A DNA stretch of 47,500 nt from Glandiceps talaboti. Lineage: Eukaryota > Hemichordata > Enteropneusta > Spengelidae. Location: assembly GCF_964340395.1 (NCBI RefSeq), contig NC_135552.1:2810517-2858016 (forward strand). Direction: 5' to 3'. The translations under genes and the position numbers were made by a program. The notes under the pieces were generated by a model that searched no databases, was not told the origin of the DNA, and was given only the letters and a program-made list of their open reading frames with translations. This document shows, one piece after another, positions 40,561 to 47,500 of this stretch (position 1 is its first letter; every line of letters begins with the position of its first letter).

Positions 40561-40673
40561 CCAAACATCTTTTGAACCAGACTTGTGAATAGGGTCAATG
40601 TAACTCCAAAAAGATGGAAATATTTCACTATAATTGTATTAAAAAGTTTAAGTAAAGCAGGCATTAATATGGC

Positions 40674-40760
40674 CATACATACATACATACATACAATGTA
40701 CATACATACATACATACATACATACATACATACATACATACATGCATGCATGCATGCATG

Positions 40761-40845
<85 letters not shown>

Positions 40846-40890
40846 TGACTGACTGACTGACTGACTGACTGACTGACTGACTGACTGACA
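40674..40890. repeat. Compound tetranucleotide array CATA - CATG - CAGG - CAGA - CTGA
   Basis: Five consecutive blocks, each related to the next by one or two substitutions: about 40676-40743 CATA, to 40762 CATG, to 40798 CAGG, to 40845 CAGA, to about 40888 CTGA. Confidence 0.97.
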
Positions 40891-41456
40891 TTGTGACAGA
40901 ATGACATTTTTAAGAGTGAAAATTAACTTCCATCCAATCTCGCTGGTGGAGAAAATTTTATTTCCAGTTCGAAAACATACATTCTTCATACGAGTGTCTA
41001 TTACTGTAACACATGAATGTCAAAAATATGGTCTTTCAATGTCACATAAACATATGATATGATAATGATAATGATATGATTAACATAATTAAAACAGTGA
41101 CGTTCATAGAATACATTGTGTAGCACTTTCCATTAAAATATTAAAATCATGAATAGATAATCATTATGTATATTAACAATCTCCATATTGTAATTTATGT
41201 TAATTAACAGACCAATGCATCTTATGTAATCTAACATTGTACCAAGTATACATAGCAATAAAGTTCTGATATTAGCTGAGTGACTGTTTGTTCCGTCTGA
41301 TTGGATAACATAATGAATTTTCTTCAATAAAGACATTATGAATATCAGCTGACAGGGTCTACTCAATCCTGGTAAATAAGCTCATTTAACATGATTCAAC
41401 CCTTCTTAAGTACTACAGTAATTAATGTGGATCGCGAAATGAGATCTTTACATCTC

Positions 41457-41462
41457 TTTATT
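41457..41462 (-). terminator. Candidate poly(A) signal of the minus-strand ABCG gene
   Basis: AATAAA on the minus strand about 250 bases past the stop at 41711-41713. It is a plausible polyadenylation hexamer; no cleavage-site evidence is available. Confidence 0.35.
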
Positions 41463-41710
41463 AAATCATTAACTAAATGTGCCAGTTGTACACCTAGATG
41501 ACTATAAAGAATAGATAAACCTTTATGTTCTTTCTGAAGACATGTACATTAGCTGTTGTAGTAGGTTTATGCCATGGACAGTAGTCTGTACACAGTTTAT
41601 CCAAAAATAACCAAATATGTTGACAGTACCATGGAATGAGAATGGAAAGACAAATTTGCATTGGAATACACGATCCGAGTTAGTGCTAAGTTTTGACACC
41701 AATGTATTGC

Positions 41711-44700
41711 CTAGTTTATTCGTCTTGTCTTGATCCAGAATAATAAGAACGCTATAATCTGATATCCAATAAATGTTGCCAGGAGGATGATGATATCGAT
41801 ATGTAAATGACCCTGTAATCAAAGAAAACAATGGGTCAGAATGTATCATATCGAATGTTGGATTCTCAAAACAAGATATTTTAATGTGCGTTAAATTAAT
41901 CAATTGTATTGTATTTGTATTACATTGTATTGCAATGTATTGCATTGTATTATATTGTATTACATAGTATTACAATGTATTATATTGTATTACATTGTAT
42001 TACATTCTATGGTATTGTATTGTATTGCATTGTATTGTATTGTATTGCATGGCATGGCATTGCATTGCATTGAATTGTCTGAAAGAATAAAGCTACCGTG
42101 TCATATGGTTATTTTCGATTAGTAGGTTAGGACTCGGAGAGGCATAGGTAACAATTGCTATCATTTGTTATGATTCCTAAAAACTATTTACAGACATCGA
42201 CTGGATGGGGTGTGATTCATCGTTATTGTTATTAGTATTCATGACTGTGATCCATCGTTATTGTTATTACTGTTCATCACTGTCATCCATCGTTATTGTT
42301 ATTACTATTCATCACTGTGATAAGCTGATATGGATTAACTTTACGTTAAGTTGTTCTAAATTATTACAATACGCGTGGAACTTTTTGCATAAAAAGGTTC
42401 AACTGAAAAGGAAGAAAATATCTGAATAATTATGAACAATGGTTCAGGCGTGTAAAATAATTACCAAAGACATGAACGTTTCCTACCTCGTTGAACCCAA
42501 AAGATGAAATAACTTGTAGTCCTGAACTCAAGCAGGGCACCATGCTATCAAGGTCACACTCTATAAATATCCAAGTGAATTTAGCGTTACAAAGATGATG
42601 AAAGTAATTATATGTTACATTGAAGTATCAAACATCTTCGAAGCTTCAGGGTGAACGTATTTTCGGACACACAATGTTCTGACAAGTGATTTATTTCGTT
42701 TTACAAACATGTTTTTCTTATCATATGGTACTTGCGTCGTTCCCGTCAACCACACCTCTACACTTCATTATCGTTAATTTTCATAACTCATTTTGTAGTC
42801 CCAAAAGAGGGTAATTAATTAAACCGTTTTTTACAATTGTGTTATATCTAATTATTTTCTTACAGAACGATTTTAAAGAAAACTTGTCAGAAGGAAATAA
42901 AAACCTTTTGAGTACTAAACTTACCAACATATTCAACATCTCTCCAAATAACGATAGAAATAGCTTCATAGGCAAACGGTACAAACGACATGTAGTAAAG
43001 CCATGTCAGATATATAGGAACAGTGCTAAGTATAGAGACGAACAGAAAGAGATAACATGAGATATGATATGGCAAACAAGCAAGTGTACAAGGTAAGGAA
43101 AAGAGATGGGTTTGTAAAAGCGTCTTTGGTTCTGCGGAAAGGGTTTATTTAGGAGTGTATCCCGGAGTGTAATCACTCCTGGACATTGACAATCAAATTG
43201 TAATTTATTGCGTTTTACTACGCGACATGGTTCGTCCACGTTTTTTTTTCTTAATACAATGCGTCTGAAAGATCTGAAGATCCATCACATATAAAGGATT
43301 CGAATATTTTATTCAATATATTAGATGTTAACTATTATCATCAGGTCAGTATAACATAGTAATGTATAGTTCTTGTTCCACGACCAAGGGTTCTAATTAC
43401 TTACGAGTTCAGGTGGACAGGCTTTGTCAAATTAGAGCTCTCTACATCAAAAGACAGGGGCAACACCGCGAACAGAGATAATGGGGCATGCCACCATATC
43501 TACAATCACGTCATCGCGACTACGCGTATACCCACCTAGCGGTAAAGCCAGCAAACAAATAAAGCCTGTCGACCTGAACAGGGGAAACTTTAATCGTAAG
43601 TAATTAGAACCATTGGTCGTGGTACAAGAACTTATTATTACAGTATCATTACTATTGCCAAGTATGTTCATATAGTCGCCATAAAATGTTAGGGAAAAGT
43701 AGTTGTCAATATATATTTGGTTCACACCTCATTAATAGGAGAGATCTCAAGCTGACGACGAACCATTACACATTGTGTGATTTAGCTTTGCTAGAGTAAT
43801 ATAGATAGGTAATGAACTAAACACGTGGCTATTAATGTTGTACGTACGATCGCTTAATATCGATTGGTAACAAAAGAACCACAAAACGACATACTAGTAT
43901 ATTCGAATAAAACATGTCAAAATGGTTGACATTTAATCAACAATGGTTGTTAGGCATATTTACTTACGATACATTCATGAAGAATCCACCGACTATAAGA
44001 CATGGCAGGAACCATAGGTTGGCTACTGTTATTGCGATTGGTACATTAGGACTGATTGCACCAACACACAGACCTGGTGATATCAAATATAAATAGGTAC
44101 TTATCTAATTACAATCAGTATAGACCTGTTACCGGTTCCATGATACATTCGCGTTTCCCCATACAACCACATACAACCCCATTTTATGTACTCGGGGGGG
44201 GGGGGTGCACGCGCTAGGGGATAGTTGCACTGGGTTTACTAGTATAATCATTCCCTGTTATTGACGGCGTTTAGGTTTCACGCTATAAAACTAGCCACAA
44301 ATAAAGAGGTCGATATGTATTTCTATCAATTCACATCTTATGTCAGATGTAACAAGCCTAGATAACAACATCAGGATGTCATTTCGCGCAATGCATCTTG
44401 GAACCGGAAGATGATGAAGAGTAAGATGACGAATGGGTTCCGTTTGTCCAAGACTTATGATGTGAATGACCTGATTTTAACACAGTCCTCCTTTTGTCAA
44501 GCCGACTTTTATGTCGAAACGCAGTAATTACCATTTCAAATCGATATGTCTTAAATCTTCAATTTCGTATTTTGTGTAATTTCCTTTCTTCGTTAGCACA
44601 TAAATATAATACTTTAGAAGCACTTCAGTAGTTTAGTATTTTGTATTTTTGAGTCTGAACAATCGAAATGAACAATAAAGTGTTACCTTACTGTACTTTA

Positions 44701-46927
44701 TTTGTATGTATATGAGCCAAGGTGTATTTGTGATACTGATAACACGCCTGTCTTCAGTCATAAATTGTAGTCTTACCTGCAGCATGGCTAGCAAACACAA
44801 GAAGTATTGCAATACCACTAGTCCTTAAAAACACAGCACTTGATTTGGGTAAACCTAACGAGAATAGAAACAAAGCACCTGAATACCACACCACAGTGGT
44901 AATGTCATTTAAAATGAAAAGCCGTTCATTTGTGGTATCATTTATACCTTCCGTAAGGGAAGGTTTTAATTGAGAGATGAAAAGTCTGTGTGTGTGTGTG
45001 TGTGTGTGTGTGCATCTCTCTCTCCCTCTCTCTTTCTCTCTCTCTCAATTCAATATAATTTATAAACAGTGATGATAACAACGTGTATGCGTCATATAAC
45101 GTTCGATAATACAGCTTGTAGTTTTAATGAATCATTTGCATAATTAATGATATCCAGTAATTAGGCTATATATGAAGAGTGCAAGCTTCAAGTTTATATA
45201 ATTTGGTACATGCATTCATGATACCAGGGCGCACGTCCCATTAAGCTTATTAATGTACACTTACCTTTAATGAATCGTTTGCATAATTAATTAGTTTCAA
45301 TAATTAGGCTATATCTTAAGCATGTACACTGCAAACCCAGCATAATTTGATACATACATTGATGATCACAAGGGCCATGTGTCATGTAAAGTTGAATAAT
45401 GTAGCTTGTAGTATTAATGACTTATTTGCATAATATAAATGAATTTCCATAATACGGCTACATCTTCAAAATGCATACTTCAAATGCAATATAAGTTGAT
45501 ACGTTCTTGGTGAGCTTGGTGAGGTAGCTTTTAGTTTTAATAGACCACTTGCATAATTATTGATTTTCAGTAATTAGGCTCTGTCTTCAAATGCAATTAC
45601 ATTTGGTACATACTTCTAACATAACTAATTTTATATGTTCTGTTGCATTCCAACAATTATTGTGTGTAAGAACGAAAATCTAAGACTTTGCCCTTACGGA
45701 ACTTACGGAAAGCATACAGTTTAAATACAGTTTAAATCTGGTAATATATTGATACAAATAATACAAACAATAACAAAGAGTATATTGCTCAAAAATCTTA
45801 TTTTAAATAACACTTCAGGGAATACTTTTGTAAAGAATTATCGCCTCCAATATCTGCCTTTCTTGTCAACTTTAATTATTACTAAAAATCTTGGGGCAGA
45901 AACAAAAAAAAAAACAATTGCATAGTTACAAATTATTCAGAACTGGTGTGACACTATTGGCTTATTTGATAGGTTGCATAGTTACAAATTATTCAGAACT
46001 AGTGTGACACTATTGGCTCATTTGATAGGTTGCATAGTTACAAATTATTCAGAACAGACTTAGTCTTACAGTCATAGCTAACGATTGAGATTAAATAGAT
46101 TTTTCGTTTAGCTTTATTTAAGTTTTAATTAGAATTTCTTCTCATAGTCTTATGATTGAAAAGGGTAGACATTCGGGAATAAAACACAAAGACAGGTTGT
46201 GTCCAGTGTGTCTGGATAACATTGAAGATGAGAAACCCGTATTATTTGTTTTATCTTCTTTGTGAAGAACTCAGGAAAAAAGTATATTCCTGCGATGTAT
46301 ACAGAAAAGCCATTATCTGATTATAATTTTTTTTAAATTGAAATCCTACTGTTAAAAGAAAGTGTGGACGATTTCTATTCTGTGATTTTGAAAGAAGAGT
46401 ATCCTTTCTATAAGACTTGCAATGAGTAGAGAACTTTCAAATTGCTAAGTTTGTACACCTGCGTCGGCGTTACATTTCGACTGACAGTTACTAATGAAGA
46501 CATGTCCAATCAGGGCGCCAAGTGAAAATCATGAAGACATCACCCGTGTATCAAATTAATTATCTAATTTGAGTGCTGTAGGTATATTTTCCCTTGCCTT
46601 ATACTATTTGAATTCCATTTAGCTTTTACACTTTTAGTCTATAGTATATGTTTATATTGTACCACAGACATTAATATTTTGAGATTGTACAGTGACCAGT
46701 TCCCCAAAGTGCTTAGTGAATAATAAACAGTAATAATATAATGATACACTTAAAAATAAAAACTGAGCACCATCTTGATCAGGGATAATTATATCGTGGT
46801 TAATTTCGTTTGCCACTTACTGGAGATACTGTTTTCTATGGTAGAAGTGTCAAATAGCAGTTTACTCACCAATCATCCAGTACACTATTGCAATCTCAAT
46901 GAACGGAAACACTATCTTTAGAGGAAG
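41711..46927 (-). CDS. ABCG: Second ABCG half-transporter, C-terminal membrane domain (partial, 5' part beyond the right edge)
   Basis: Six minus-strand exons: 46927-46870, 44854-44777, 44073-43968, 43025-42925, 42560-42487, 41812-41711 (TAG). They join in phase to 519 nt, 172 residues plus stop. Reading through: LPLKIVFPFIEIAIVYWMIG (helix), then FLRTSGIAILLVFASHAAG, then PCLIVGGFFMNVSTVPIYL, WLYYMSFVPFAYEA (the ABCG 'W..Y.S....YE' motif), an extracellular loop with two Cys (VECDLDSMVPC), GLQVISSFGF, and a last helix LLATFIGYQIIAFLLFW ending KTRRIN. The first four exon boundaries match the plus-strand ABCG gene in position, phase and length (58, 78, 106 nt; then 101+74 against an undivided 175), so the genes are paralogues arranged convergently. 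The nucleotide-binding domain and first helices must lie right of base 47500. I searched 46930-47500 for the next upstream exon and found none. Confidence 0.88.
41906..42075. repeat. Imperfect (GTATT)n pentanucleotide array
   Basis: Period-5 GTATT/ACATT/GCATT units in the last intron of the minus-strand ABCG gene, about 95 bases upstream of its terminal exon. Many units differ by one base, suggesting an old array. Confidence 0.9.
42215..42322. repeat. Three-copy ~39-bp tandem repeat
   Basis: CATCGTTATTGTTATTA, then CTGTTCATCACTGTGATC, three times with small changes, in the last intron of the minus-strand ABCG gene. Confidence 0.85.
43367..43634. mobile_element. MITE with ~60-bp terminal inverted repeats
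   Basis: The left end TAGTTCTTGTTCCACGACCA, then GGTTCTAATTACTTACGA, then GTTCAGGTGGACAGGCTTT, is mirrored at the right end (about 43561-43634), which carries an extra ~15 bases. It lies between exons 43968 and 43025 of the minus-strand ABCG gene. The 92-codon frame across it has no recognisable motif and is not called. Confidence 0.8.
44949..45745. repeat. Dispersed repeat (family A, copy 2) in an ABCG intron
   Basis: Begins ACCTTCCGTAAGGGAAGG, then (TG)n and (TC)n tracts, then four or five diverged ~120-bp modules with TTTGCATAATTAATGA, AATTAGGCTATAT and ATAATTTGGTACAT, and ends CATACAGTTTAAATC followed by a repeat of the same bases and TGG. Part order matches 33282-33860. Confidence 0.75.
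45918..46058. repeat. Three-copy ~57-bp tandem repeat
   Basis: GTTGCATAGTTACAAATTATTCAGAAC, then TAGTGTGACACTATTGGCTC and ATTTGATAG, in tandem, the third copy truncated after CAGAAC. It lies in the intron between ABCG exons 46870 and 44854. Confidence 0.9.
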
Positions 46928-47500
46928 CTGAAACATGAAGGTAGACACAAGTTACAATGAAATTAAAAGAATATAGAGGCTAATAAATTCACTGTCACTG
47001 TGAAAATAGTTTCCGATGTCTATGAGTTGACTTGAATTCCATACACATATCGGAAATGCTTTACCTTGTCATCCTATTTTTTTAAAAATCATCAAATATT
47101 ATGATCAGCTTCGTAGATAAAATGACTGTAACTAGTTATAACACAAACAGTTCAAAGATTTAGCATTGAGATGTCGATCTGTCGTTGTCGATGATCCTCA
47201 TCAGAATGACAAATTCCATAGTTACACCTGACCACTAGGTGGAGGTATGACACAATAAACAATAAACTCTTCTTGAAAAGTCATTGTCAAGTAACTTAAT
47301 ACTGTCATCTTAAATTCATATAGATAATTAAAATGTTTAAAGTTACTAAAAGTCTGATACACATTTAAGTGTACGTGATATCCTAGTTCACTAATCCATA
47401 CATACTTTATTAGTATCAGTCTTTGATTGGACATTAATGGGGAATTCGTCAGTTGTACATATACTAAAGTATGATATTTCAGTAAGTATCCATAACCGAT
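46928..47500. other. Right-edge intron sequence of the minus-strand ABCG gene
   Basis: No upstream exon (the family's FxxE...GxY...AY segment) was found here. The 70-codon minus frame at 47222-47434 lacks splice support and family similarity, so it is taken as chance. Confidence 0.5.

Noticed and set aside
43447-43725. 92-codon minus frame inside ABCG intron
   Set aside because: It spans the MITE at 43367-43634 and has no similarity to the transporter.

Overview
The window is nuclear DNA of an animal: AT-rich, with small phase-consistent GT-AG exons scattered over kilobases and very dense simple repeats and minisatellites. An alpha-2,8-type sialyltransferase family together with white-like ABCG transporters points to an invertebrate deuterostome (cephalochordate, hemichordate or echinoderm grade). 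I cannot name the species.

Left third, minus strand: two tandem type II membrane glycosyltransferase genes. The first (exons at 753-925 and 161-267) runs off the left edge; only its membrane anchor and stem exons are inside. The second (10946 down to 3276) is complete in eight exons, 382 codons plus stop. It carries a TM anchor, sialylmotif L, sialylmotif S, motif III and the HxxxxE of motif VS, so it is an ST8Sia-like sialyltransferase. Three of its introns hold minisatellites (26, 24 and 27 bp units), and a fourth holds large GA and CATA arrays.

Middle, plus strand: a complete ABCG half-transporter of the white type, 15 coding exons from 14034 to 34406 (651 residues). It has an N-terminal nucleotide-binding domain and a C-terminal six-helix membrane domain. 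Its introns carry a 42-bp minisatellite with an inserted MITE, a hairpin MITE, a decayed LINE, long AT runs and a 4.4-kb minisatellite.

Right third: a repeat-dominated intergenic block (34407-41710) containing two minus-strand LINE fragments and a long inverted repeat pair. After it comes the 3' half of a second, convergent ABCG gene on the minus strand (exons 46927 down to 41711), whose 5' part lies beyond the right edge. Its exon lengths and phases match the first ABCG gene, so the two are paralogues.

The most unusual feature is the 4.4-kb array at 28611-33041. Its ~35-bp unit is a tandem amplification of the 3' splice site and first codons of the transporter's own exon 14. About 125 near-identical decoy splice acceptors therefore sit directly upstream of the real one at 33041/33042. 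No prokaryotic features, tRNA genes or CRISPR arrays were seen.
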